The notes: generated by a model from the letters alone, not told the origin. Counted from the first letter of the stretch, positions 11,795 to 22,747 are shown. The stretch: 64,000 nucleotides of DNA from Aporophyla lueneburgensis (GCA_932294355.1 OW028741.1:19034001-19098000), one strand, 5' to 3'. Translations and numbers: made by a program.

Positions 11795-11868
11795 TTGGTA
11801 TATCTCACGTTGATTATATCTTATGAACGATAATAAAATGAAATTAGACCAAATGAGTTTATACGTTA

Positions 11869-12394
11869 TGAGACGCACCCCACGGTATCTCTTTCGAACA
11901 ATCACGCGACCCCGGCAGGACCCACATAGTCTTCACATTCAGGTTGTTCAGCAATCTCATTTGAAACTAGGTCCTAAATCCATTATCCAGCAGCGGAATG
12001 ACAAATGGTGTAGGGAATACGTCAGCTCCATAAAGGATACATCAACCAGGCACCATACACTGTATCCATGAAGGTTAAAGTAGAATCTATTGATCTTTGA
12101 TACCATTCATATTTCCCACTCTTTTTGTCTGCTGACAATGGGTCGTTATATACAACTGCAGTCAGTTATTTGATATTGTTCTGGTGTCAGAATGGCTGTA
12201 TATTCCGCATGCCATATGACCAGGTGCTGTAATATAATATGATAAGGTCTTCTTTATTGGGGACTTTATCATAGTAGGCATATTAATCAACGTATGATAG
12301 TATTGTTTGTTGGGGGTTTGTGGCTAAATCTTCATAACCATACGGATCTGTTTAAGCTACGCTTGCCGCCGTAACCCCTCCGTGCCTCGGATAG
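11869..12394. other. No gene recognised
   Basis: Short frames only. Around 11870-11900 (gcgaccccggcaggac nearby) there is weak resemblance to the R1-like 3' UTR family, not enough to call. Confidence 0.3.
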
Positions 12395-12638
12395 CACGTT
12401 GAACCACCAAAGGTTTAACGTGCTGTCCAAGGCACGGTGGGGCTTGGCTGTCGTTCGTGGGATCTTTAACTGTCGTTACGGGGCAGAAAGCCGAATGTCT
12501 GATAACCAGTCCTACCAAGGGGTATCGTGTTACCCAGTAACTCTCCATGTAAAATTCTGGCAATCAGCTGCATCCGATCAGGCTACAAGCTGACCCCAGC
12601 ATAGTTGAGATAAAGGTCGGCAGATGATGATGATGACA
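12395..12638 (+). mobile_element. LINE 3'-end repeat with ATG-repeat tail
   Basis: The segment (aactgtcgttacgggg ... ggtatcgtgttacccag ... caggctacaagctgacccc ... gcagatgatgatgatga) matches a diverged copy at 25204-25376 and an inverted one near 31240-31400. The tail suggests an RTE-type LINE or a SINE that uses it. Confidence 0.55.
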
Positions 12639-13780
12639 GTAGATGCGTTGCATCAAACAATGGTTATTCTCCTCCTCTACAAACACAACAAGAATTGAAT
12701 TGAATTGAATTCTGACTTGGGTCCGACCGGATATTTTAAGTAAAAACAACATTTCAATTTAAAAGTACAAATTCCTTTCTAATGTTCGTGACAAAATTCC
12801 ATCACCACACAAAAGCAATCCATATTCACCGTTCTACAGACCTAAATATTTGCTAACCTGTAATGGTATTACTCTCGTTTTCTCCCACGGTCACCCATGG
12901 CTGCCCACCCCGCACTGCCGACCACGGAACCATAAACACGTGAAAATGGTAACCAAGCGAGCGATGTGAACTTGCACTATCCGATGACTATCCGGTTTAA
13001 GGCTCCCTGAGGCAAGTGCGATGCGATTCCAGTAGAAACATTTCCATGATGTTTTCATAGAAATTGTTCCAAGCTGTCTCTCTGAGTCTTTACAGAATAT
13101 GTACGGGTTTCGCTCGAGTTGAAAGTAATATTTTACTGCATTATTAAACTTTTCGTGATGTCCATTTTGCATATCGTTAATTGCATTATGACACGATTTC
13201 TTATGAGAGAAATGTTCTTGTTTATCAAGTTTATTGTGTAACTATTTTCGGACACAATTTTTTGACAAAGGAATGTTCATGAATAATTTACGTTGTATAT
13301 TTGAAATGTTCCGAATATTTCAACAGTGTGGCTTTTTGACATTTTTCTTTATTAGGTATGCTCTCTAATATTATGTTGTCATAGGTAAGTTTGCAATTTG
13401 TAACAGTTTAGTTTCAACTTTCAACATGATACTGAGATAATGTAAGCTTGCCAATGGTTTCACCTCGACTCTTTGTTGTGAATTGTTGTTTTTCTTTTGG
13501 TAACTAACGAGAGTTCCACGTGCGAAGGTCAGGCTTTTCGCGGACGCGGCAAGTTCGTTGACTCCGCGACTGTAGTGACTAGTGATGTGATTGATATGCA
13601 CGAAACTACTGACGCTAGTACGGCTAGAACCTGACAGTATGAGACTGGCCGAAAAATTCTAACTTGGAATGCTATTTAATCATCTACGGATGTGGGAAAA
13701 TGTTACACTACCTAGGTAGGTATATGTTTTTAGGATCATAGCTCTACGATGATGAAAATGAATTATTTATTATGTAGATG
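12639..13780. other. No gene recognised
   Basis: Includes a small gaatt repeat (about 12694-12712). Frames at 12891-13172 and 13371-13601 (minus) have no recognisable domain. Confidence 0.35.
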
Positions 13781-13801
13781 TTGCAGTCAAAACTCTTAAC
13801 C

Positions 13802-13965
13802 AGTCAAAAGTACTATTGACTAGCAAAATCAGTCAAAAGTACTTTTGACCGTATGCTTTAGTCAATAATACTTTTGACTAAAATAAAAGGTAAAAGTACT
13901 TTTGCCCAATGGAGCTGGTTAAAAGTACTTTTGACTAAGTGATTCCGTCAAAAGTGGTTTTGACT
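13802..13965. repeat. 29-bp-period array of 20-bp palindromes
   Basis: Units start at 13802, 13831, 13860, 13888, 13917 and 13946. Each is a near-perfect palindrome of the type AGTCAAAAGTACTTTTGACT separated by about 9 bp of non-conserved spacer. A half unit starts at 13975. Confidence 0.85.
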
Positions 13966-13989
13966 GGTTGTATCAGTCAAAACTCTTAA

Positions 13990-14125
13990 AAAGTCGGAAC
14001 CCCGCTCAACGGAGCCCCGCTGGGCGGGACTCCTATTTCTGAGTGGTTTAAAAAAATAACCACGAAGGGAATGGCGGGGTCTGAAAGACCTAACCTTCGA
14101 ACCTAACCTGTCCGAGTCGGAGTGC
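13990..14125. repeat. GC-rich module, copy 2
   Basis: Shares with 10281-10412 the segments gagccccgct, actcctatttctgagtgg, aaataaccacgaagg and cctaacctgtccgagtcgg. The second hairpin seen in copy 1 is degraded here. Confidence 0.7.
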
Positions 14126-14170
14126 CCTAAGTCAATAGTACTTTTGACTGGTTAAGAGTTTTGACTGCAA

Positions 14171-15310
14171 TATAGACATTGAATTATTTGTGATATTCCG
14201 TATAGTAAGATAATATTTCTTAAGGATAAAAGATATGAACCGGTATGATTGTTTATGATCCTAGATGAGTACGAATGTAACTTAGTGACTAGAAACATGC
14301 AACTCGTCTCGACAGTCTTTCTTTAGCAATGTCTACGTCATTTTCTTCGAAAACCATACTTGAAATTGTAGAAAGTATATGCTTAGATCGTGTTACATAA
14401 AGAATTTCTAACAGAACTGTCCACGCACCTTTATAGGATCGAAATTCTAAAGCTTTTGTATGTCTTCGGTCATCGGACGTTCTCATTCCAATATCTAAGT
14501 AGGGTTGTTTCTCGATAGTAAATTTTATTCGACGATGCCATTGATCAGCCATAATTCTAAACTTCTAGACTGATGAATGCTTCTTGGAAAAATATTACGT
14601 TTGTTTTTCGTTTAAGATGGAATCCTCAGATTTTTCTTCCAGTTTTTGCAACAACAAAAAACATATTGAACAAAATATGATTCGCAACCGTAAACCGTAT
14701 CTATTTTACAGAACTGTGATAGTTAAAATCATCACAACCCTCTGAGTCCATCTATTTGCATCCCTTCGTTCAATTAAATGACTATTTCATGAATAAAACC
14801 ATTCAGTGGCATAATAAGTGACTTACAAATTTAAAAAATCTAAAGAAAATTTAAATTCGTGGGTTACCTTAGAAAACCTAATTAATAATTTTCTGACCCT
14901 TCCCGGTTCAACCTTCCTGGGTATTCCAGTTTTCTTTCACTGCTGACGTAGGATCCTTCACCTGTATAATAATAGATATTGTATCAATATTGTTAACATT
15001 CAGTCGAGAAAGTTCGATTGTTAAGAAGTTTAAGATAGGAACGAACTTTATGATGTTTTCCATTAAACGCTTCTATTGTCTCTAAGCGAAACAAATGGGA
15101 AATTGCGTTTCTAATGCATGGAAATAGGGACGTGGAAAACTTTTGTATCGTAATAAAATAATGTGGCCTTTTCTGTTATCGATTAGAATACTAATTAATT
15201 GCCTTTTTTAGTGTTTTTTGGTAAAACAATGTATAGTAATCGAGTACACTTGATGCTAGTCCCTGGAGCCCCTTTGATAGCCTCTTTGAACAAAGTTTTA
15301 CTTTAATGTG
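14171..15310. other. No gene recognised
   Basis: The longest frame is 14289-14552 (minus, 87 codons), basic, beginning MADQWHRRIKF. I do not recognise it and see no repeat match. It could be a short coding exon, but nothing supports that. Confidence 0.3.
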
Positions 15311-15320
15311 AAAGCTCCAG

Positions 15321-15470
15321 AATTTTTTTTTTTGGATGGGAAATCTTCAAATGACTTCTCCCGCTCTGGACGGAGCGGGAAGACGTGTCAAACTTTGACT
15401 GACTAAAACGCACCCGTGTTCCTTCAGTTACCCATATGCCAGGGCCGCGGTATCTTGTTTAAACAATCTC
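15321..15470 (-). mobile_element. R1-like LINE 3' end
   Basis: Minus-strand copy with a terminal A-run (T-run from about 15323), the hairpin cccgctctggacggagcggg and the block aaaacgcacccgtgttcc. Flanked by the 10-bp duplication AAAGCTCCAG (15311-15320, 15471-15480). It is 5'-truncated to about 150 bp of 3' UTR. Confidence 0.8.
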
Positions 15471-15480
15471 AAAGCTCCAG

Positions 15481-16040
15481 GATAGCCCTTTTTTAAGTTT
15501 TTAGCAATTTGCAAGTGAGTGCCAGGTTGTATGTTGATTAAAATATGATTCGCGAGCGTAATACGTGTGCAGTGTGTATTCACAGAATTTAAATAATTAA
15601 AATGCTCAGTACAACAGTCTAAGTTCATTTAAATTGTTCTGAATGCCAATTTAAGAAAAAGTCATTCAAAATCTTTCTTCACACCTGCGGGTCAATTGCG
15701 TAACAAACTACCTGTACTAGGAATAGCTTTCATTGTGACAGTTCTTCATCATTCAATGCGCTATTTACGTTGTTGAGCAGCCATCAAAATGATGCGGATT
15801 GTGATTGATAGTGTGTTACGTATTTAGGGTCCCGATTATGTTAGCCAAGTCAAACCTTGAGAAGACATTTCAATTTAAATCCTTTCGATTCGTTCACGTA
15901 ACGGTATGGCCCTCAGAGCCTTTTAAAAGGCTATTCGCAATACTAAGTCAAAGCAAACCTACTAGTTTTTGGGCATGGCAAATGGGCATTATCGCGCAAA
16001 CCAACTAATGAAATAAATTACCTAAGAGTGTAAGTATACT
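15481..16040. other. No gene recognised; old dispersed repeat
   Basis: 15745-15835 shares cgctatttacgttgttgagcag-like sequence and gattgtgattgatagtg with 30340-30485 and, more weakly, 7665-7795. Otherwise nothing recognised. Confidence 0.35.
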
Positions 16041-16043
16041 ACT

Positions 16044-16691
16044 ACTAGCTTTTGCCAGCGGCTTCGCCCGCGTGGAGGTCGGAAAATATCCCGCGGGAAC
16101 GTACTACCGGGATAAAAAGTAGCCTATGTGTTAATTCAAGTTATAAACTAACTGTGTTTCAAATTTCATCCAAATCCGTTCAGTAGTTTTTGCGTGAAAG
16201 TAGGGTTGCCAGGCGTCCGGATAAAGCCGGTCACAGTCAGGCTTTTTAGTTGCATGTCCGGCTAAATTAGATGTTGTCCGGCCTGTCCGGCTTTTTGGTA
16301 GGCATTTTAAAATATGATCATTTCTGTTTTCACCCCACCTTGAACTGCTAGTGCAAGTGAGCGAACGAGCACTGTCCTCCCCGCGTTATTACTACTAAAT
16401 TTTAAAGGAAAATCAGCTTTTAAAACTTTTGTTTGGCAGGTGTCTGCCAACCAAAATTTTAATTAATTTATTTTACAAAGATTTTAAAGTGTATTTAGTT
16501 CATTAGTCTTATGCTTAGTTTTGTTTTAAGTCTAAACAATTAAAGATGTCCGGCCTTTTTACCCAAATGTCCGGCTAAACTGGCAGGTCTGTCCGGCTTT
16601 TCGGTTTTATGACCTGGCAACCCTACGTGAAAGAGTAACAAACGTCCACACATCCATACATACAAACTTTCGCATTTATAATATTAGTAGG
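16044..16691 (-). mobile_element. Non-autonomous Helitron carrying a nested hAT MITE
   Basis: Read on the minus strand it starts at ctaatattataaatgcgaaag (about 16691) and ends ggcaaaagctagt (16044). It includes the conserved gcggcttcgcccgcg and aatccgttcagtagttttt blocks. A 425-bp element (16201-16625) interrupts it. No Helitron ORF. Confidence 0.75.
16201..16625. mobile_element. hAT-type MITE nested in the Helitron
   Basis: Thirteen-base inverted ends TAGGGTTGCCAGG/CCTGGCAACCCTA are flanked by the perfect 8-bp duplication CGTGAAAG (16193-16200, 16626-16633). TGTCCGGC recurs about six times near both ends, like subterminal transposase-binding repeats. No ORF. Eight-base duplications and these ends fit the hAT superfamily. 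Confidence 0.85.
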
Positions 16692-16732
16692 AAGTAGGAT
16701 TTATATCGTTCGCAATACTAAATCACCTATTG

Positions 16733-16885
16733 GTGCTGTTGGGGAGGTTGTTGCGCCACTTCTTCCCAGCTAAAGCACCAGGAAGTGCTGACGGGTGGGC
16801 GTTTTGGGGGACTGTCTTGTGTAATCTTGACGTTCAAAAAGTGCTGACTCTCAGCCTAGTTTGAATGAATGACTTTTGATTTGAT
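16733..16885 (+). mobile_element. LINE 3'-end fragment
   Basis: Runs from ggtgctgttggggagg through tgcgccacttcttcccag and gactgtcttgtgtaatcttg to a gaatgaatgacttttgattt tail, a 3' end I know from many lepidopteran genomes. The clade is uncertain. Confidence 0.5.
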
Positions 16886-17325
16886 TTCAAATCAAAGGTA
16901 TTTGGTTTTTGGCCATAGTAATCAGGCAAACTAGCTACTGATCTGAATTAACCTAACTTGTTGTGAACCTTAAAAATCCACAACCTGTTAGTAAATTTCA
17001 TAGTTAGGTATATTTTCTAGGTCAATAAACTTTGTTACACATTTAGAACCTTGCATAGCAATTTATGTTAATGTAAGTGAGCGTGCCCAGAAATCGATAG
17101 TAACTACATGTAATATTACGACTGTATGTCCGTATATCTAATCCAGTAAAGGGCTTAGGTGCTCATTCCTGAAACGCAATAAGGCGACCACGCATTTTGT
17201 AGGTTTCTGATTCTATAAAAGTCAATAAATGTCACTGAGTTTTCCTCGTTGCATTCATATAAGTACCTACCTAAGTTAGTACTTTTAAATAAATCGTTAT
17301 TTATAGTCAGTGTTGTACTGGACTT

Positions 17326-17525
17326 GTCTGTGTGGTGCCCCATTTCTTCACGTGGGTGTCGTGGCGACTAAGGGACTTACTGTTGAATGGACAGCAGCGT
17401 TCTCTATGCATTTTACTACCATACTGCGATCGCCAACCAGCCTGGCAAGCGTGGCGTAATGGCAAACTCCCCCTTTTGGGGAGGCCTACGTCCAGCGGTG
17501 TACGGCTTTCGGCTGAAATTGTGAG
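17326..17525 (+). mobile_element. RTE-tailed repeat, copy 1
   Basis: Starts cccatttcttcacgtggg and ends ggaggcctacgtccagcg...ggctgaaattg. Related copies are 23548-23760 (opposite strand) and 55795-55990. The last about 40 bp resemble the 3' end of the RTE LINE at 10622-11794. Confidence 0.6.
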
Positions 17526-17569
17526 TTTATTTAAGTGGAACTTCTCTGTGATGTTCATATCCCCCATAA

Positions 17570-18037
17570 AGGTACAAGTTGGTAGCGGACGACATGAAGC
17601 TGCAGCAAACGACGTGTCGCAGTGGCACTACTGGTTTCTACGTATTTCTATGAAATTCCCTCCGTAGTTAGCGACATGAAGCTATAATAGCGACGCGTCG
17701 TCGAGCGGCTGACGGCAGTGTCGTCCTACCGCAGATCAGTAGTGCCTGTATTTAAGCATAGGACGTATGGCTTTTCGTCTTTTTCTGTATAACAAAAACA
17801 AGTCTTCATCCTCTTCTAATAAAAGATATAAAAAAATGCGGTCACTATTCTCGAACACGTCAGACATCTTGTTTCACGGAGCACTCGGAACCAACTGGAT
17901 GCCATCTGCTGTTGCCGTCTGCAGTCGGGTTCGAAATCATGACTGCAGCGACATGACGCAACGACGTGTCGTGACGACATGAAGCGATGACATGTCGTCT
18001 GCTGCTGCTGCGTGCAGTCGGCTACCAACTTGTACCT
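17570..18037. mobile_element. Harbinger-like MITE
   Basis: Inverted ends AGGTACAAGTTGGTAGC are flanked by TAA on both sides (17567-17569, 18038-18040), matching the 3-bp TWA duplications of PIF/Harbinger elements. The interior is rich in CGACATG / CGACGTGTCG motifs. Open frames inside (17767-17982 and the opposite strand) carry no recognisable transposase. Confidence 0.65.
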
Positions 18038-18040
18038 TAA

Positions 18041-19199
18041 TGGCCATTGCCATGCCAGGCTCTGATAATATGTAGAGGGGTAATTGCGTCATACTCTACC
18101 AATAGGAATGGCTTACATTTTGAGAGTTCAACAAAATTCTTTACGTTAGAGCCGAAAAATTGTTCGTTAAGTTATGAACCAATGAATTGGCAATATCCTG
18201 TAAACATTTATTGTATGTTATTGATAGCGTGTTAGGCAGTAAGGGTACAGGATCAATAAAATACCTAGACAGATTGTCAACTGTTTTGTGACTTACCAAT
18301 AATAAGTGTTAAATGGGTGTTAAAGTCAAAATACGTAGCTACTTACTTTTTGTTTTAAAAAACACTAAATTAAAATAAGCAAGTAGATAGTTAGGTTCTT
18401 ACATTTCTTGATAAATACTAATTAATTAAACGAGTAACGACTGCAGAATTGATGTTGAGCTTAGCTGACATGAGGAAATTTTATTCATAATGCTTTGAGT
18501 ACTTTCAAATTCCCTATTTTCCTTCCCTGGGACATGGTAATTTAAATTAAGCAACCTATGGTTTTTTAGGTTTAATTTGATATTAAACTCCAATTTTAGC
18601 ATAATATTGACAGATTTTAAAATTAACCACTAAAAGTCACGGATCATTCCTAAAATGTTACCCTCACTTCATTCACCAAGTTGAGCCTTCAATCAATGTA
18701 AACTTGGTGACAGGTAAAGTTATTCGGTATTCAGTGCCATCTGTTGGCAAGTTACGAAAGCACCGTGAATGTAATCTGAGTATAGTTTATTAAAATTTCA
18801 TGATAATAAAAAAGTTTATTTCAACTATATCTTACATGTCCTAATTTTTTTATTTTATTCGTAGATATAGATTACTTGACCAATTTTGATACTTGTTATC
18901 TTGAAGATTAGCTAGGCAGCAGGCAATGTAGTTCTCAATAAATTGTACAGATGGCGTTATTTTCAGAAATTGATGCCATGCTGTTAATGAAATAGTTAGG
19001 TATTTAATTTTAAAAAGAGATGAACTTAATTTTAACATTTTGTTGTTTCATCAATTATATTATTATGCTCATTTATGGGTAGCTAAACTAAGATCCAATG
19101 CCAATACTAACGTAACGTAAGCTTACCTAGAATTAGTCAGAATATTTGGCTATTTTGGCAATCAGCAGCCTATTCAAAGTTTATGAAAGTGTGATATTA
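18041..19199. other. No gene recognised
   Basis: AT-rich; no matched repeat and no frame over about 65 codons. Confidence 0.4.
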
Positions 19200-19745
19200 C
19201 TTCGGTTTGACCTTGGCTAGTGGAGGTGGTGCGACGGTTGGCACCCCACGCCGACGTTCCGGCTGGTGCCCGCGTGCGTCCGTCGCGGTCCGCCACGCGC
19301 GCCTCGCGCCGCTGACCCCTGCCTCGTCACAGGGAAGGTTCCCCACGAAAGAGCCCTTAACTTAGTACCATATAACCTCCGGGACTAGCATCCGGGAACG
19401 AGTAACAAGGATCTCTAGTTCGTTAACTGACAAAATTGTGGAGTGGTTTCCCATCAATTTATTCGAAATGCCGTGGAATAGTTCCACTTCTAAATTGATT
19501 CAACTTCAGTGGTGAGTTGCAGGCGAATGGTATTAGACGATTCGGTGCCAATTGTTTGTAATTGCACAGGTGGGAGGATTGTTTACACGGCGTGCGTGCA
19601 GCTCTCAATGGCTCGGCTACCTGCAGGGAGGGGGGAGCGGTGACCTGCCGGCCCTCCCCCCTCGCGCCGCACAGGCGCCGCCGACTGGCGCACGCGCAGA
19701 AAGCCGAGCCAGTTGCCCGCCGCGCAGCCTCCAACTTGTTAATGT
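19200..19745. promoter_or_regulatory. GC- and CpG-rich blocks, possible promoter or non-coding first exon
   Basis: Two GC-rich blocks (19205-19330 and 19595-19735) stand out from the AT-rich surroundings and contain many CpGs. Overlapping open frames on both strands (19459-19809) look like by-products of base composition, with low-complexity Ala/Arg. A TTCAGT initiator-like motif followed by gtgagt lies at 19503-19517. No direct evidence of transcription. Confidence 0.3.
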
Positions 19746-22139
19746 CGATTATAGTAATGTGACGTTTACCCCTTTACTAATTCCCAAAATTCGATGTTTT
19801 TTGTGGTGAATGTGATACCCCTGTGAACATTTTTTATCAAGTGAGGCAGGTTGAAAAAGTAGCTGTTGTGTGACCAATGTTCCCATTCTGAGTTGACGGT
19901 TTAGCCAGGCAGTTATTTTGCATTAGCACAAAAGTTGCACAGCTGGTTCCTGTGATAACATAGCATGGTATACAATGGATGACGTATCGTTTATTTTGTA
20001 CGTCATGCCATCCTGAGGCTGAGCGAGCCTGTGGGAATTTCGGTGCAGATTGATTTTTCTCTAGTGTTATAAATTGACAGTACAGCAGTATTTATAGGGT
20101 CTCAGTTTAGGGTCGGTTAGATGGCTACTAAGATTGACGTTGTCAAATATTGTTGGTAGTTTCTACATTGTACTAACCTTGAAACAGTAAATTGTATGAT
20201 GTGATGCGTGTCTACCACATCTATTGTTAACTAAAAATAGCAAAACTAACAATTAAGAAACTTCAAGTTACTGTTCAGGTTTCTTTTCAGGGATCGTTGC
20301 ACCCATGTACATAGCCATAATCAAGGCATTGTGATTGGTCCGCAGCACATGAAGCATGGCGTGACCGTTGAACCATGACCGTAAGTGCAGGCCTGAGTGT
20401 AGAGACCTGACTCAACGCATAGAGGTCAAAAATGAAACATAATGAAATAAAGTACTTGAAATAAATAACGATTCACGTTTTATTTACACAAATGTAGACG
20501 TTTGCAAACACATTTTAGCTTTTGCGAAAAAACTTGATGAAACATCAGCGATTATTTATTTGGAATAAACAACGGCATCAGTTGTGGTTGACACACTTTA
20601 TCAACTGTTCAATAAGGCAAAGAAAATGAGCTGCTATTATTTGTAAATTTCTCATAACGCGAGACGACACGATTACTGCTACTAATCAGTATCATTGCCA
20701 CGGGTTCGTATCGCCATTGTTGTTTGAAGAGCGATCTGGTAACTTAATAGTTACTCCGGCGCCGATCTAGATACCCAGATCTCGAGGTAGAAAGCGTCGT
20801 GAGACTCGCGACACTCTTTACGAACTTGCTTATCAAATGTAATATTTATTCCGCCTCTTTCTTTGCCCCTATAACTCTATTTTCATCATCAACACTTTTG
20901 AGTTCTTTGAAAAAGGTATTCATAGTTGCAACACTTGCATGCAACACAAATAGGTTAAGACCTTAAGTCGTCTTATTACCTGCAATAGTTAATTAAGCAT
21001 TACATGCTGGCAATTAAGTCGCTCAGTAATGCTCATCTTATCGTAACTTGAAACAAATGAGGTCCCACGAAGTTTCGTTAGCACACCTCGCGACTAGCGC
21101 TGACAATGGGTTTCTGTTTGAAACATTGAATGATGAAGTCTCGTTCTTAATCGTCGATTGTTCGCTCGATATAACTTGACGATAATTGAGTGACACTAGT
21201 TATCGCCTTTACTGAATTCAATAGGTACTAAAACTTCAAGGTATGAGCATTGTGATACTTTCAGGGATTTTCTCTTCAAAATTCCAGTTTTCTCTGCTCC
21301 TTTACTCTTACACACCTTTAGAGAAAATGTTATTCCTACCGTAAAGTTTCAAAACCGCGTGACAAAGGCATGCAAACGGTGGAGTCAACGTTTTGCGAGC
21401 TATGCGCTAATGTTCACTATGAGGTAATTATTCCTGCATGTTGCTAGTTCGCGAGCCTTTAGTTATAACTCTCTGGGAGTTTTTGCGGTATTTCAAATGA
21501 AAATATACGTTTATGCATCATTGCGTTGCTTTGAAATTAAATAATGAGCACGTAGAATATCATCATTAACATTTTGGAAATGTTAAGTAGATTACAAGGC
21601 AATCTAAATGCAGTACCGTACTAAGCTGTATTAGATTGCAACTTGTTAGGTGAATTAGGTTTAACTAAATGCACATCATCGCGGATTCCGTTGTGCAACT
21701 GGAGACATCAAAAGTAAATTGGACGGCAATTCAGTTTGCCGTTGTTTGTGGATTGGAAGACTAATCAAAGCTTCGTAGGTACTGAGTTACAACACCGTTG
21801 TTATGTCCAATCTACTGCCTGTTATTGGATGTGACTATAACAGATTGCGTTGAAACAGACACAGTCTCTAATTCATCGTTTATTACGTTAGATTTTTCAC
21901 TTTCCGTGTCTTTATCGGAAATATTAATGTAGTTGTCTAACAGCTTCACGCATATTTTGGGCCTTTAATGTACAAATTTTGTCTATCTTGTGTAATTCAT
22001 CGAAGATGGGCCTTTCTAGTGGGTAGAAGATTTTCACAAATTCTTGTTTTATTCGTAGGTGGTTGCTTAGTCGTTATTCGGCTTTTTTATGGTAGCCGAC
22101 TCGACGTTGTAACTTAAGCTACGACGGTGTCTGTACTTC
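19746..22139. other. No gene recognised
   Basis: A 2.4-kb unique-looking stretch with no ORF of note and no repeat found elsewhere in the window. It could hold regulatory sequence upstream of the exon at 22625. Confidence 0.35.
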
Positions 22140-22624
22140 AAAAGTTTTGAGCTTTCCGCGCGTTGATCGTAGATACGGCAGGCATTGTGTGTCTGGCAGT
22201 GAAGGTGCAGTGTATTGGAGGGGCGGTGATAGTCAGATAACGATGGCTGCGATAACGCGGAGGCCGCGGAGAGCGCCGCAGTGCCGCGCGGTGCCGGCTC
22301 AGCGGCTCGGTCGCCACACTCCACTATTTTTTCAACACTTTTTGCGCGTCTGGCCACAAGGTTGGCGGTCGTGTTATTGTCAGTTGTGTACACGTACATC
22401 GGCGTTGTCAGTGAAATTAGTTTTTTAATACGAAATTGAGTTGAATCAATTCTCATTACTTGGAACGTTGGTAGTGCAGTGCTCGTCTTTTGTTTTGAAA
22501 CTTTCCTCTAAACATTCATTGGTGTCGTTTTCTTTTTGTGTGAACACAACAGTTACTGGGAAACAATGCCAATCTTCCCTGAATTGGAACTGTAATTCAG
22601 TGCTTAGTTGTGGTTATCGTAAAG
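22140..22624 (+). promoter_or_regulatory. GC-rich region and probable 5' UTR of the 22625 exon
   Basis: 22200-22320 is GC-rich, with gaggccgcggagagcgccg-type sequence. It is followed by a pyrimidine-mixed stretch containing an initiator-like TCAGT at about 22401. Upstream ATGs occur (for example about 22242), so the leader may carry upstream ORFs. The boundary and orientation are inferred from the coding exon that follows. Confidence 0.35.
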
Positions 22625-22747
22625 ATGAAGGACTCCACTCCTCGGTGCGAAGATGTGGCTGACAAGCTGGTGCGTCTGTTCGGATGGAGACAGACGTACC
22701 CTGTGCAGAAACTACAGAGGAGTATACAGCCCCAGACCAATGAAACG
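22625..22747 (+). CDS. Candidate alternative first coding exon of bazooka
   Basis: ATG at 22625 in a good context (aaagATG) opens a 41-codon frame, MKDSTPRCEDVADKLVRLFG..., ending in frame at a strong donor (acg|gtaaga). The phase is 0, which joins cleanly to exon 2 at 38180 after a 15.4-kb intron. The sequence is not the conserved Par-3 N terminus (family start MKVTVCFG), and I do not recognise it. If it belongs to bazooka it would replace the N-terminal half of the CR1 oligomerisation domain. It could instead be the first exon of another gene; a phase match by chance is one in three. Confidence 0.4.

Larger units (their letters stand above)
10190..11868. mobile_element. TIR element with GC-rich core module, split by an RTE LINE
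   Basis: The left end contains ACTTATTTGGTCTAAT and the right end the inverse (ATTAGACCAAATGAGT), giving imperfect inverted repeats of about 30 bp. After the core module (10281-10412) the interior has units of about 47 bp containing AGACCTAATGATTTTCG or AGACCAAATGATTTTCG (10454, 10503). Without the LINE the element is about 0.5 kb. No ORF of its own. Superfamily not identified. Confidence 0.5.
13781..14170. mobile_element. Palindrome-array TIR element
   Basis: Perfect 41-bp inverted ends (13781-13821 and 14130-14170, starting TTGCAGTCAAAACTCTTAAC) bound a 390-bp unit. Its left half is an array of a 20-bp palindrome (AGTCAAAAGTACTTTTGACT and variants) at a 29-bp step. The right half is a second copy of the GC-rich module (13990-14125). 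No ORF. The flanks tgtagatg and tatagaca are only partly alike, so the target duplication is uncertain. Confidence 0.75.

Noticed and set aside
13802..13965. CRISPR-like array (20-bp repeats, 29-bp period)
   Set aside because: Eukaryotic context, spacers of only about 9 bp, repeats themselves palindromic and variable, and the array lies within a transposon's inverted ends.
22147..22428. 93-codon Arg-rich ORF
   Set aside because: Lies in the GC-rich probable 5' UTR, no domain; at most upstream ORFs.
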